The notes under the pieces are model-generated. The model saw only the letters and a list, made by a program, of their open reading frames with translations, ran no database searches and was not told the DNA's origin. A stretch of DNA of 50,677 nt from an uncultured Nitrospirota bacterium (GTDB lineage Bacteria > CG2-30-53-67). Below are positions 1 through 8,542 of this stretch, piece after piece. Made by a program: the position numbers and the translations under genes. How positions within the stretch are numbered: the stretch's first letter is position 1; every line of letters starts with the position of its first letter. Location of the stretch: assembly GCA_947259355.1 (NCBI GenBank), contig CAMYMF010000029.1, positions 1 to 50,677 on the forward strand, written 5' to 3'.

Positions 1-138
1 AGAGTGGTGTATCCCTTGGTTCGCTTTCAGGTTCCGTATGCTTGCGGATCCGAATATTAGACCAGCCTTATATCCTTGTCAAGCACAAATTGCGAAAAAA
101 TTGCGTGAGCCTTCACCGCGGGGCAACGGGCGTGCACT

Positions 139-155
139 GTCCCGTTTTCCGGGAC
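139..155. promoter_or_regulatory. Inverted repeat upstream of the receiver/kinase gene
   Basis: Perfect 6-bp inverted repeat GTCCCG/CGGGAC around a TTTTC spacer, about 80 bp before the first gene. It could be an operator, or the end of an upstream transcript. A weak sigma70-like pair (TTGCAG at about 179, TATGGT about 16 bp later) lies between it and the gene. Nothing else was recognised in bases 1-231. Confidence 0.3.
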
Positions 156-231
156 TGGGCATCCCTCTGAGAAACTTTGCAGGCTTCGAAAACTGTGTTA
201 TGGTTCCCCAATAAGATCAACGGAGAGCCCC

Positions 232-1413
232 ATGGCCAGCAGAAGGAGAGCCAGGATCCTGATCGTCGAAGATGACCCGAAATCGGTCCAGGTGCTCCAA
301 GACCTTCTCGAATTTGAAGGGTTCCAGATTCTCACGGCGGGCAACGGACGGGAGGGCCTCGATCGGATTGGCGCTGAGCCCGTCGATCTGGTGATCACCG
401 ATTTCGAAATGCCGGTGATGAACGGCTTCGAACTGCTGCAGAGGGTCAACCAGGGCTATCCAGACCTGCCGGTCATCATGCTCACCGGTCGGCACCGGGA
501 GGACATGGAAAAGGTCATCTCCACCCTGAAGGAGGGGGCCTACGATTATCTCCTCAAGCCGGTGGATCTGGCCAAACTGCGCCACTCGGTGATGACAGCC
601 CTGAACATCAGCCGGGCCCGCAAGGAAACCCGGGCGCTCAACGACGTGCTGGCAGAGACCCTGCGGACACTGCACGCCAAGAGCGAGAAGCTCGAGGAGC
701 TCTCCCGAATCCACAACGATCTGCTCAAGATCATCTCTCAGGATCTGGAAACCCCGCTGACGATCCTCACCGGAACCTCCAAAATGCTCCTGAAAGACAA
801 GAATGTGGCCCTCTCCGGGGAGCAGCGGCGTCTCGTTGAATCGATCTGCAGCCAGGGTGAAATCGTTCAGGAGATCATCGCCGACCTGCTCGACCTGGCC
901 GTGGTGGACACCGATCAGGCGACGATTCAGAAGGTCGAGGCGGAACTGCACCCCATCGTGGACAAGTGTGCCCGCAACCTCCAGCCCATGGCCCGCAGCC
1001 GAGGCATCGCCATCCGGGTGCAGCCGCCGGGACGCCTGCGAACGGTCTACGTCGACCCGGGCAGGATGAAGCAGGTCTACTTCAACCTGATTCACCAGGC
1101 CATACAGATGAGCGAACGTGACCACGCCGTCCGCATCGGGATTCTACCGTTGGCCCATGCGCAGAAGGTGGAGATTCTCTTTCACAGCCGGCAGGTGCCG
1201 TTCGAACAGGTGGCGCAGATTTTTGCCGCGCGGGAGGAGATCGGAGATGTTGATCGGAACATGCGCTACCGCCTCAGTCTCTGCCGCGAGATCGTGGCGC
1301 TGCACGGCGGGAAAATCTGGGTGGAGCAGGGGATCGAGGGCGAGACCCTTTTCTGCACACAGGTGCCCAATCTGTTTCTGCCGGAGCAGCGAGCGCGGGA
1401 CGTCGTAAGCTAA
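232..1413 (+). CDS. Receiver domain fused to a degenerate histidine-kinase module
   Basis: Protein of 393 aa; ATG preceded by GGAGA 7 bases upstream. Residues about 7-125 form a response-regulator receiver with the acidic pair D14-D15, phospho-acceptor D57 in ITDFEMP and the conserved lysine in LLKPV. A dimerisation-like helix pair and an ATPase-like C-terminus follow. The H-box reads SQDLETPL, with Gln where the phosphorylated His should be. The N-box reads NLIHQAI, with Gln in place of the Mg-binding Asn, and the DxGxGI box is missing. The module therefore looks unable to autophosphorylate or bind ATP normally. Inference: the receiver is phosphorylated by a separate kinase and the rest is a protein-interaction platform. 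Its 3' end overlaps convergent rnfB by 4 bp. Confidence 0.88.
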   Translation: MASRRRARILIVEDDPKSVQVLQDLLEFEGFQILTAGNGREGLDRIGAEPVDLVITDFEMPVMNGFELLQRVNQGYPDLPVIMLTGRHREDMEKVISTLKEGAYDYLLKPVDLAKLRHSVMTALNISRARKETRALNDVLAETLRTLHAKSEKLEELSRIHNDLLKIISQDLETPLTILTGTSKMLLKDKNVALSGEQRRLVESICSQGEIVQEIIADLLDLAVVDTDQATIQKVEAELHPIVDKCARNLQPMARSRGIAIRVQPPGRLRTVYVDPGRMKQVYFNLIHQAIQMSERDHAVRIGILPLAHAQKVEILFHSRQVPFEQVAQIFAAREEIGDVDRNMRYRLSLCREIVALHGGKIWVEQGIEGETLFCTQVPNLFLPEQRARDVVS

Positions 1414-2414
1414 CCTGAGACTTTTTCCGCTGCCTTGCCGACTCGGGGTACCATCTCAATGACGTCGATGGGGCAGGCCGCCACGCAGGCCCGACAGCCC
1501 ACACATTTGGCCGGATCGACCAGATGGAGTTTCCCCGCTTCGCCCCGGATGGCCTCCACGGGACAGACCTTCACACAGTCGGTGCATCCATTGCACGTCT
1601 CGCCGATGACGGCGAGGGGATGAAGCCCCGCCAGCTGATCCTCGATCACCTTGGTGGGACACTTGGCCACGCAGAGCCCGCACTGCGTGCATTTCTCTGG
1701 CAGAATCCGGGCCAGCAGGCGGTCCATCTCAATGGCTTCAAAGGGGCACGCCTTCTTGCACAGGGTACAGCCGATACAGCCAACGGTGCACTTCTTCTTG
1801 ACCACCGCCCCTTTGTCATGGGAGCTGCACAGCACCGTGACCTTCTGGTTGAGGGGGAGAATCTGAATGATATCCTTGGGACAGGCGGCCACACAATTGC
1901 CGCAGCTGGTGCACTTGTCGGGATCGATGATCGGCAGCCCGTCAGGGCTCATGACGATGGCATCGAAGGGGCACGAGCGTTGGCAGGTCCCGAAGCCAAG
2001 ACATCCGTACCCGCAGGACTTGCTCCCGCCGGCGATCAGCGCCGCTGCGCGGCAATCCGACACCCCGTGGTATCGGAACTTCTCCGAGGCCTCCCGGCGT
2101 CCCCCTTTGCAAAGCAGCCGGGCCACCACCGGTTCCCGGGTGGTCGCCTCCACACCGAGGATTTCAGCAATCAGCTGCACCGCCTCGCTGCCCCCGACGG
2201 GGCATCCCGTAACGGCGGCGTTTCCCTTGGCCATGGCCTCCGCCATGCCACTGCAGCCCGGAAAACCGCAGGCCCCGCAGTTGGCACCGGGCAGTGCATC
2301 GGAAATCGCTTCGACCTTGGGGTCAACCTGGACGGCAAACTTCTTCGAGGCCACACCCAAACTAAAGCTCGCCAGTACGCCGAGCCCGCCTAAACTTAGA
2401 ATGGCTTCAATCAT
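1410..2414 (-). CDS. rnfB: Rnf complex subunit RnfB, ferredoxin-rich
   Basis: Iron-sulfur entry subunit of the Rnf ferredoxin:NAD+ oxidoreductase, which couples the reaction to Na+ or H+ translocation. A hydrophobic N-terminal anchor is followed by the CGACGFPGC cluster motif typical of RnfB. About six ferredoxin-type motifs follow, such as CTSCGNCVAACP, CTQCGLCVAKCP and CVGCRACVAACP. At 334 aa it is much longer than enterobacterial RnfB (about 190 aa), like the multi-cluster forms of anaerobes. I chose ATG 2414; the upstream TTG at 2426 lies directly against the AAGGAG and is too close. It follows rnfA by 88 bp. No rnfC, D, G or E is present in the window. Confidence 0.93.
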   Translation of the reverse strand: MIEAILSLGGLGVLASFSLGVASKKFAVQVDPKVEAISDALPGANCGACGFPGCSGMAEAMAKGNAAVTGCPVGGSEAVQLIAEILGVEATTREPVVARLLCKGGRREASEKFRYHGVSDCRAAALIAGGSKSCGYGCLGFGTCQRSCPFDAIVMSPDGLPIIDPDKCTSCGNCVAACPKDIIQILPLNQKVTVLCSSHDKGAVVKKKCTVGCIGCTLCKKACPFEAIEMDRLLARILPEKCTQCGLCVAKCPTKVIEDQLAGLHPLAVIGETCNGCTDCVKVCPVEAIRGEAGKLHLVDPAKCVGCRACVAACPIDVIEMVPRVGKAAEKVSG

Positions 2415-2502
2415 GGGGTTGATCAACTCCTTGTGAATCCGACTCTTTCAATCTCCCGTCGGCAGCGGTCGCACGGCACCTCCCATCCCACACGGGGCGG
2501 CT

Positions 2503-3081
2503 CTATTTCACGAGACCAGCAAATCCCATGAAGGCCAGCGAGAGAAGACCTGCCGTAATCAGGCCGATGGGGGTTCCCTTGAAGGTCTCGGGAACGCGCG
2601 AGAGCGCCACCCGCTCCCGCAAGCCCGCAAATAGGATGAGGGCCAGCGTAAAACCGAGGGACGCGGCAAATCCGAAAACGGTGGTTTCCACAAAGCTGTA
2701 GTCCTTCTGGATGTTAAGGATGGCCACACCGAGGACTGCGCAGTTCGTGGTGATGAGAGGCAGAAAAATACCGAGGGAGCTGTAGAGGGCCGGGCTGGTT
2801 TTTTGAATCACCATCTCCACAAACTGCACCAGCGATGCAATGACCAGAATAAAGGCGATGGTGCGCAGGTACTCGATGTCGTACGGTGCCAAGAGGAAGC
2901 GCTGGATGAAATAGGTGACCACCGATGCCACGGTCATGACAAAGACCACGGCCATCCCCATCCCCAGTGAGGTCTCCACCTTCTTGGAGACCCCCAAGAA
3001 TGGGCAGATCCCCAGAAACCGAGCCAGCACGAAGTTGTTGACCAGAACAGCGCTGATGATCAGCAGAAAAATCTCAAACAA
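2503..3081 (-). CDS. rnfA: Rnf complex membrane subunit RnfA
   Basis: Polytopic inner-membrane protein of 192 aa with about six hydrophobic segments. It has the family signature [16 protein letters not shown] near the N-terminus and [15 protein letters not shown] in the middle; each half carries one of the conserved cysteines that coordinate the intramembrane iron-sulfur centre in Rnf/Nqr complexes. The start appears to be TTG at 3081 with AGGGGAA about 8 bases upstream. Transcribed ahead of rnfB and divergently from the AlgH-like gene across a 170-bp gap. The paralog NqrE is less likely because an RnfB follows immediately. Confidence 0.95.
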   Translation of the reverse strand: MFEIFLLIISAVLVNNFVLARFLGICPFLGVSKKVETSLGMGMAVVFVMTVASVVTYFIQRFLLAPYDIEYLRTIAFILVIASLVQFVEMVIQKTSPALYSSLGIFLPLITTNCAVLGVAILNIQKDYSFVETTVFGFAASLGFTLALILFAGLRERVALSRVPETFKGTPIGLITAGLLSLAFMGFAGLVK

Positions 3082-3251
3082 GCCCTATTCCCCTTCTGTG
3101 AAACGATCCTATATTAGGGGGGACGCCTGGGCAAGTCAAGGCAAAAGCGAGCCGCCCGGTCGATGCTTCTCAAAAGCCGGTGCCGGAGATCCCTGTCAAC
3201 GGACGCGCTGCTTGCTTGACTCTGTGCTGGTTTTGGGAGTAGTTTAGATGC

Positions 3252-4022
3252 GTGAGGAAGCGCCGGAAGAGATTGAAAGGCATGGTCGATGCCGTTGTGG
3301 CGAAAAGGCGGTCCCCCCGAGCGGGCACCGTGCTCACAGCCATGCTATGCGCACTCCTCCTCGTGACGCTGTCAGGAGTTTTTCCGACGGGGGGCGCCCT
3401 TTCCGCACCCACGCAACCGACGCCCCCCGAGCCGGGCCTTCCCCTGCCGGCCGCCCCCAGCTACCCGCCTTCGACACAGCTCACCAAAGGGAAGTTCCTG
3501 GTTGCCAGCCGGGGGCTCGGCGACCCGAGATTTTCCCAAACGGTGGTCCTGCTCGTCGAATACGGCGCGACCGGCGCGGCCGGCCTGATCATCAACCGCC
3601 CCACTGAGGTGGCGCTGTCCACCGTCTGGCCCGATTTGGAAGGGTTGAAGCAGCACGAAGATCCCCTGCACATCGGCGGCCCCGTCGAACTCACTCTCTT
3701 GCAGATGCTGATTCAAACGCATCGCCGACGGGGGGGCTCGCAACACGTCTTTGCGGATATCTACGTCAGCGTCAGTGCCGACCTGCTTACCGAAATGGCC
3801 ACAGCCACAGACCCCGGGGAACGCTTTCGCGTCTATGCTGGTTACGCGGGATGGGCGGCGGGCCAGCTGGAAACTGAAGTGTTGCGGGGAGACTGGCACA
3901 TTTTTCCCGGAGATACCGTCACGCTCTACGACAAGGCCGCGGACGTCATCTGGCCCGATCTTATCCGGCGGACGGAAGGGCGGTGGACGTCTCTGGACAC
4001 CGCGTCCTGGCCCTCGCATTGA
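3252..4022 (+). CDS. AlgH/YqgE family (UPF0301) protein with N-terminal hydrophobic segment
   Basis: Protein of 256 aa. Residues about 75-245 match the AlgH/YqgE fold: GKFLVASRGLGDPRFSQTVV at the start, the GAAGLIINRP motif, an IGGPV turn and YAGYAGWAAGQLE. Function in bacteria is not settled. Unlike most homologs, which begin at the LTKGKFLVA segment, this one has a basic N-terminus and a hydrophobic stretch (about residues 27-45) followed by a Pro-rich linker, so it is probably exported or membrane-anchored. GTG 3252 has GGGAG 11 bases upstream; ATG 3282 is a possible alternative but its AAAGG is only one base away. Followed after 2 bp by the alcohol dehydrogenase. Confidence 0.85.
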   Translation: MRKRRKRLKGMVDAVVAKRRSPRAGTVLTAMLCALLLVTLSGVFPTGGALSAPTQPTPPEPGLPLPAAPSYPPSTQLTKGKFLVASRGLGDPRFSQTVVLLVEYGATGAAGLIINRPTEVALSTVWPDLEGLKQHEDPLHIGGPVELTLLQMLIQTHRRRGGSQHVFADIYVSVSADLLTEMATATDPGERFRVYAGYAGWAAGQLETEVLRGDWHIFPGDTVTLYDKAADVIWPDLIRRTEGRWTSLDTASWPSH

Positions 4023-4024
4023 TC

Positions 4025-5047
4025 ATGAAAGCCCTCGTTCTTGACGGCCCGAAACCGGTGGAACAGAGTCCGTTGCGATTGGCCTCTTGCCAGGACCCGT
4101 CACCGGGGCCCGGGCAGATCCGCGTCCGGGTCCACACCTGCGGGATCTGTCACACCGACGTGCACACGGTGGTTGGCGATCTTGCTCTGCCCCGTCTGCC
4201 GTTGATTCCCGGCCACCAGGTGGTGGGCGTCGTGGATGCCGCCGGGGACAGTGCTGAGCGCTTTGGCCTCGGTGACCGGGTGGGAGTGGCCTGGCTTCAC
4301 TGGGCCTGCGGCAGCTGCCGGTTCTGTGCCGCAGGCTCGGAGAATCTCTGCGAAGCAGCGCGCTTCACCGGCTATCACACCGATGGCGGTTATGCCGAAC
4401 AGACCGTCGTGCCGGAAGCGTTCGCCTACGAGATCCCCGAAGTCTTTACAGACGTGGACGCTTCGCCCCTGCTTTGTGCGGGCATTATCGGGTACCGGGC
4501 GCTGCGGTTGAGCGGCGCGAAACCCGGTGAGCGCCTTGGCCTCTACGGCTTCGGCGCATCCGCCCATATTACGCTGCAGGTCGCGCGTCACCTGGGCTGC
4601 GAGACCTATGTATTCAGCCGCGGCCGGGAGCACCTCCGCCTGGCGGAAAGACTGGGTGCGGCCTGGACCGGGCGGGCCGAAGAGTCGCCGCCGCACAAAC
4701 TGCACAGCGCCATCATCTTTGCCCCTGCGGGGAACCTCGTTCCCCGGGCCCTGGAGCACCTTGACAAGGGTGGCACCCTCGCCCTGGCGGGCATCACCAT
4801 GTCCGCCATTCCGCAGCTCGATTACCGCAGGCACCTCTACCATGAAAGGACCATCCGATCGGTGACGAACAGCACGAGAGCAGACGGCGAGGCACTGCTT
4901 CGGATTGCAGCGGAAATCCCCATTCGCCCCCAGACCCAATCCTTCTCTCTCAACGAGGCCAATCGGGCCCTGCAGCTGCTGGCCGATGGTCAAATCAACG
5001 GCGCGGGGGTGTTGGAAGTGAAGAGCGGGAAAGGCTATAGAGGCTGA
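4025..5047 (+). CDS. Zinc-dependent alcohol dehydrogenase, MDR superfamily
   Basis: Medium-chain dehydrogenase of 340 aa. Catalytic zinc ligands are visible in CGICHTDVH and PGHQVVGVV, and the structural zinc loop is CGSCRFCAAGSENLC. A Rossmann segment around GLYGFGASAH is present; it departs from the usual GxGxxG, as in the AdhP-like CAD2 subgroup. Substrate cannot be told from sequence; oxidation of a primary or allylic alcohol with NAD(P)H production is the usual activity. I chose ATG 4025, two bases after the upstream stop, because the frame upstream of it has no homology and overlaps the AlgH gene. The two are probably cotranscribed and end at the terminator at 5201-5230. Confidence 0.9.
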   Translation: MKALVLDGPKPVEQSPLRLASCQDPSPGPGQIRVRVHTCGICHTDVHTVVGDLALPRLPLIPGHQVVGVVDAAGDSAERFGLGDRVGVAWLHWACGSCRFCAAGSENLCEAARFTGYHTDGGYAEQTVVPEAFAYEIPEVFTDVDASPLLCAGIIGYRALRLSGAKPGERLGLYGFGASAHITLQVARHLGCETYVFSRGREHLRLAERLGAAWTGRAEESPPHKLHSAIIFAPAGNLVPRALEHLDKGGTLALAGITMSAIPQLDYRRHLYHERTIRSVTNSTRADGEALLRIAAEIPIRPQTQSFSLNEANRALQLLADGQINGAGVLEVKSGKGYRG

Positions 5048-5149
5048 AGGCCGAAGTCTAAAGGCTGAATGGTAACCCTGAACTTCAAAACGCTGAACTG
5101 GAAACCCCCTTCAGCTCCAATGGTCTTCCTTCACTCTCCCCTTGACCCC

Positions 5150-5216
5150 AAGATACCTTGCTGTGGCAGCCGTCGCAGACGGCAAGGTAGTGAGAGAAGC
5201 GGGACACGCGCAGCGT
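5150..5216. repeat. Dispersed palindromic repeat, family 1 copy A
   Basis: Starts CAAGATACCTTGCT, then a hairpin GCCGTC-GCA-GACGGC, then AAGCGGGACACGCG. A second copy lies at about 26532-26600 with the same start and end, but its stem is GCCGCT-GAA-AGCGGC, so both strands of the stem changed together. In this copy TACCTTG also pairs with CAAGGTA outside the inner stem. Its 3' part merges into the terminator that follows. Confidence 0.6.
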
Positions 5217-5230
5217 AATCCCTTTTTTTT
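5201..5230 (+). terminator. Intrinsic terminator after the alcohol dehydrogenase gene
   Basis: Stem GGGA/TCCC enclosing ACGC-GCA-GCGT, followed directly by eight T residues (5223-5230). It lies 154 bp after the adh stop. The rest of 5048-5359 holds degenerate GGCTGAAG-like repeats, family-1 repeat copy A and a weak promoter candidate for the next gene (CTGAAA 5275-5280, 16-bp spacer, TATAAA 5297-5302). Confidence 0.65.
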
Positions 5231-5359
5231 CATGGGCATCCACGCAACACTCAACTTAATGCTTGAAATCTGAGCTGAAATACTTCACAATGTAACTATA
5301 AATTCGTTTCAGACCATCAACTTCAGTCGAACATAATTCTTCAAGAAAGAGGGCCCCCT

Positions 5360-6910
5360 ATGAAGCGCGCGTTCTTCTTCCTCCTGGCGTTGTCCGTCTG
5401 GTTTGTCATGTCCGGCTGTTCCCATATCAGTCCGCCTGCCCCTAAGCAGCCGGTCGCGCTGACGGAGGATTACGGTGAGGAGCGAGACGTTCCCGAGACG
5501 GCGGCTGAATCAGAAGAGGTCTCGGAGCAGGCACTCATTGACGAGGCCCTGGAGTATTACCAGCAGTCGCAGGAGCTCTGGGAACAGGGCTTGATCGAAG
5601 AGACCATGGCCGCCCTGGACCAGAGTTACGCGTCCATCCTCGGCATCCCCCCTGACCGCGACCCGAACATCGCACAGCAGAAGGAGGACCTTCGGCTCCT
5701 GATCTCCAAGCGTATCCAGGAGATCTACGCGTTCCGACTCAGCGGATCCCAGGTTGGCAACAACGGCGCCATTCCTCTCGTCATGAACCGCTACGTGGAA
5801 CGCGAAATCAGGAATTTTCAGACCGTGGAGCGAGCGTTTTTCGTCGATTCCTACCGGCGCGCGGGGCGCTACCGCGATTACATCGAAGAGGAACTCCGCC
5901 AGGCGGGGCTTCCGGTGGAGCTGGTGTGGCTTCCCTTGATCGAAAGCGGCTACAAGGACAAGGCCTTTTCGCGCTCCCGAGCGCTGGGCATCTGGCAGTT
6001 CATCTCGTCCACCGGGGTGCGTTTCAACCTCAAGCGCGACCAATGGATCGATGAGCGGATGGATTTTCAGGAAGCAACCCGGGCCGCCATCGAATACCTC
6101 ACGGCCCTGCACGATCTGTTCGGCGACTGGACAACAGCCCTGGCGGCTTACAACTGCGGCGAAGGCAACGTCATGCGGGCCATCCGGCAACAGCGGGTCA
6201 ACTATCTCGACAATTTCTGGGACCTCTACCCCATGCTGCCCTCAGAGACGGCCCGGTATGTCCCGCGCCTACTCGCCACCCTGCACATCATCAATGCCCC
6301 GGAACAATATGGCTTCAATGATCTCGCGCAGGCCCCCCCTGTCACCTTTGACGAAGTCTGCACGCAAAAGCAGATGAAGCTCAGTGACATCGCCGCGGCC
6401 CTCCAGGTGAGCACCCGGACCCTGGAGGAGCTCAACCCCGCACTTCGCCAGAAGGTGACCCCCAACTACAGCTACACCTTGCGGGTGCCGGCACAAACGG
6501 GGGAGCTGCTGATGGCCAAGCTGGACGAGATTCCGCAATGCAAGGTAATGGTGCAGACCTACACCCGCCATCGCGTCCGAAACGGTGAGACCCTCTCACA
6601 AATCGCCCGCAAATACCGGACCTCCGTCCGCAAGATCGCCCGGCTCAACGGTATCCGGAACGTCTCCCGGATCCGGGTTGGTCAGAAACTGAAGGTGCCT
6701 CTGCGCTATCCGCTCACCAAGTTCAGCTCCGCCACGCAGGTCGCTTCGTCCTCGACGGGCTTCACCCGCTACCGTGTCCGTCGCGGAGACACGCTCTGGT
6801 CCATTGCGAGGAAATACAACACTTCCGTGAAGACCATCAAGAATCTAAACGGGTTGTCGAGCAATTTCCTCCACGCTGGGCAGGTGCTCCACGTCCCGGC
6901 GGGATCTTGA
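5360..6910 (+). CDS. mltD: Membrane-bound lytic murein transglycosylase D-like lipoprotein with LysM repeats
   Basis: Lipoprotein of 516 aa that cleaves peptidoglycan glycan strands in the periplasm. The N-terminal signal ends in lipobox VMSGC. The catalytic SLT domain spans about residues 170-290, with E195 of LIESGYKDKAFSRS as the likely catalytic acid, followed by ALGIWQF and the AYNCGEGNV motif. The C-terminal third carries LysM peptidoglycan-binding repeats: a diverged one near residue 345, then two clear ones beginning YTRHRVRNGETL and TRYRVRRGDTL. Length and order match MltD. Monocistronic: a terminator lies upstream and the next gene is convergent. Confidence 0.93.
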   Translation: MKRAFFFLLALSVWFVMSGCSHISPPAPKQPVALTEDYGEERDVPETAAESEEVSEQALIDEALEYYQQSQELWEQGLIEETMAALDQSYASILGIPPDRDPNIAQQKEDLRLLISKRIQEIYAFRLSGSQVGNNGAIPLVMNRYVEREIRNFQTVERAFFVDSYRRAGRYRDYIEEELRQAGLPVELVWLPLIESGYKDKAFSRSRALGIWQFISSTGVRFNLKRDQWIDERMDFQEATRAAIEYLTALHDLFGDWTTALAAYNCGEGNVMRAIRQQRVNYLDNFWDLYPMLPSETARYVPRLLATLHIINAPEQYGFNDLAQAPPVTFDEVCTQKQMKLSDIAAALQVSTRTLEELNPALRQKVTPNYSYTLRVPAQTGELLMAKLDEIPQCKVMVQTYTRHRVRNGETLSQIARKYRTSVRKIARLNGIRNVSRIRVGQKLKVPLRYPLTKFSSATQVASSSTGFTRYRVRRGDTLWSIARKYNTSVKTIKNLNGLSSNFLHAGQVLHVPAGS

Positions 6911-6980
6911 TCGCCAGGGCCAACAGACCTGCAAGATAGCTGCTGGCGGCGTCACGTACGCCATCCCTCGAAACCGTAGG

Positions 6981-7847
6981 CTAACCCATCAGTGTCCAGA
7001 ACCCCCGGGCCATGCCGTGAAAAAGTGCGGCCGCCAGACCGGGAACCGTGAAATCGCCGGATTGCCTTTCGAGAAAATCCCGAAGTGCGCCACCGTCGGA
7101 AGGCACGAAGAGGAGTTCGCCGTGTTCGTCCCTGTCGGGCGCCCCTTCGCAGAGCTCCCGGAGTTCCCCTTTCGTCCGCCTGACGGCAACGTCAAAGATC
7201 AGCTCCGGTTTGCGGGTCTGCCCATGGCGGATCAGCCCGAGGCAGTGCAGCGCCGACACGGCATCGGACGAGAGGTGGAATTCCTCCTGCAGTTCCTGCC
7301 CCATGGCGGTAAAGAGCAGGTTGCAACCGCTCAAGATTTGCTCGGGCACCACCAGCGCGTCCGGGTCCGGGTGGCCGCCGCAAACGTGCAGTTTGCCCCG
7401 ATCCGCGTAGACCTGCTCACTGCGTCGTGCGAAAAGGATGTACCCGTCGGCGGTGCTCACGGACCCGCAGACGGCGAGTCCGTCGGCCAGCGGCATCCCC
7501 TCGGGCGGCTTGTCGCCCCCGGACAGGGCGTAATTCGTACCCACCAGCTCCCGGTAATCGGTCTCGCCCAGCAATAGATGGAGCCCGCCGGCGCCCAGGC
7601 AAACCTGCTGCAGACTGAAGAGTTTCCCGTTGAAAAGATTGCGCTCGTGCGCCGCCGCGTCTTGCACGGCCGCCTGCCATGCGCGCGCCAACACGGGTTC
7701 GAACTTTCTTGCAGGCAGGGCGCGCTTTGCCGAAATGTGCAGTCGGAGGTCTTTTGGGCCGAAACGGCCGGCGGCCACAATCGTATATTGGTTGGTATGA
7801 ATGACGGGACGGTCCGCGCCGTCGTAGATGTGAAAAGGCCTTTTCAC
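6981..7847 (-). CDS. NUDT22-like Nudix hydrolase
   Basis: Protein of 288 aa with a C-terminal Nudix fold. The Nudix box is split as in animal NUDT22: GGHPDPDAL (157-165), a longer than usual insert, then QELQEEFHL (184-192), where canonical boxes have REUXEEXGU. TDYRELVGTNY (96-106) also resembles the TSYRDFLGTNW-type segment that precedes the Nudix domain in NUDT22. Human NUDT22 hydrolyses UDP-glucose and UDP-galactose; the same substrate here is inference. The catalytic Glu pair is kept but the first Arg is Gln. GTG start 20 bp after purN; cotranscribed with purM-purN, so a nucleotide or nucleotide-sugar role fits. Confidence 0.75.
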   Translation of the reverse strand: MKRPFHIYDGADRPVIHTNQYTIVAAGRFGPKDLRLHISAKRALPARKFEPVLARAWQAAVQDAAAHERNLFNGKLFSLQQVCLGAGGLHLLLGETDYRELVGTNYALSGGDKPPEGMPLADGLAVCGSVSTADGYILFARRSEQVYADRGKLHVCGGHPDPDALVVPEQILSGCNLLFTAMGQELQEEFHLSSDAVSALHCLGLIRHGQTRKPELIFDVAVRRTKGELRELCEGAPDRDEHGELLFVPSDGGALRDFLERQSGDFTVPGLAAALFHGMARGFWTLMG

Positions 7848-7867
7848 CGGACCCTGCCGTCTCAGAC

Positions 7868-8542
7868 TCAGGAAGCCTCCGTTTCGCCGAGCGGCGGGTT
7901 GATCAGGACCTGATCGCCCTCGATCCGATGATCGGAGATCACCACGTGGCGCCCCACGACCCGGACGCGTCCCTCGGAATAGAGACGGATGGCCTCGGGG
8001 TAAATGCGATGCTCCTGCTTGAGTATACGGGCCCCCAGGGTCTCTCCGGTGTCTCCGGGCAGCACAGGTACGACGGCCTGCAGGATGATGGGGCCCGTGT
8101 CCATTCCCTCATCGACGAAGTGGACGGTGCATCCTGAGAAGCGGACCCCATAGGCCGCAGCCTTCTGCTGAACGTGCACACCGGGGAAAGCCGGCAGCAG
8201 TGCGGGATGGATGTTCATGATCCGGTTGGGAAAGGCCTGCACAAACTCAGGTGAGATAATCCGCATGTATCCGGCCAGAATGACCAGTTCCACATCGTGC
8301 CGGCGCAGCGCGTCCATCATAGCCTGGTCGTGGGCCGCGCGGGTCTCAAAGGCACTTGGCTCGATCACCTCTCGGGGAATGCCGTGCCGCTCGGCCCGCT
8401 TCAGAACCCCCGCGCCGCGGTTGTCCGACAACAGGATGGCAATCTGTGCGTCGAGCCGGCGCGACTCGATCTGGTCGATGATGGATTGGACATTGGATCC
8501 ACCCCCGGAGGCCAGGGCACCCAACCGAATTGAACGGCTCAA
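7868..8542 (-). CDS. purN: Phosphoribosylglycinamide formyltransferase
   Basis: Third step of purine synthesis: transfers a formyl group from 10-formyl-tetrahydrofolate to glycinamide ribonucleotide. At 224 aa it has the usual length. Seen: the phosphate-binding LASGGGSNVQSI, the folate and catalytic region MNIHPALLPAFPG with catalytic Asn/His, and VHFVDEGMDTGPII containing the catalytic Asp. The start is TTG 8542, overlapping the purM stop by 4 bp (TTGA), so the two are translationally coupled. Confidence 0.95.
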   Translation of the reverse strand: MSRSIRLGALASGGGSNVQSIIDQIESRRLDAQIAILLSDNRGAGVLKRAERHGIPREVIEPSAFETRAAHDQAMMDALRRHDVELVILAGYMRIISPEFVQAFPNRIMNIHPALLPAFPGVHVQQKAAAYGVRFSGCTVHFVDEGMDTGPIILQAVVPVLPGDTGETLGARILKQEHRIYPEAIRLYSEGRVRVVGRHVVISDHRIEGDQVLINPPLGETEAS

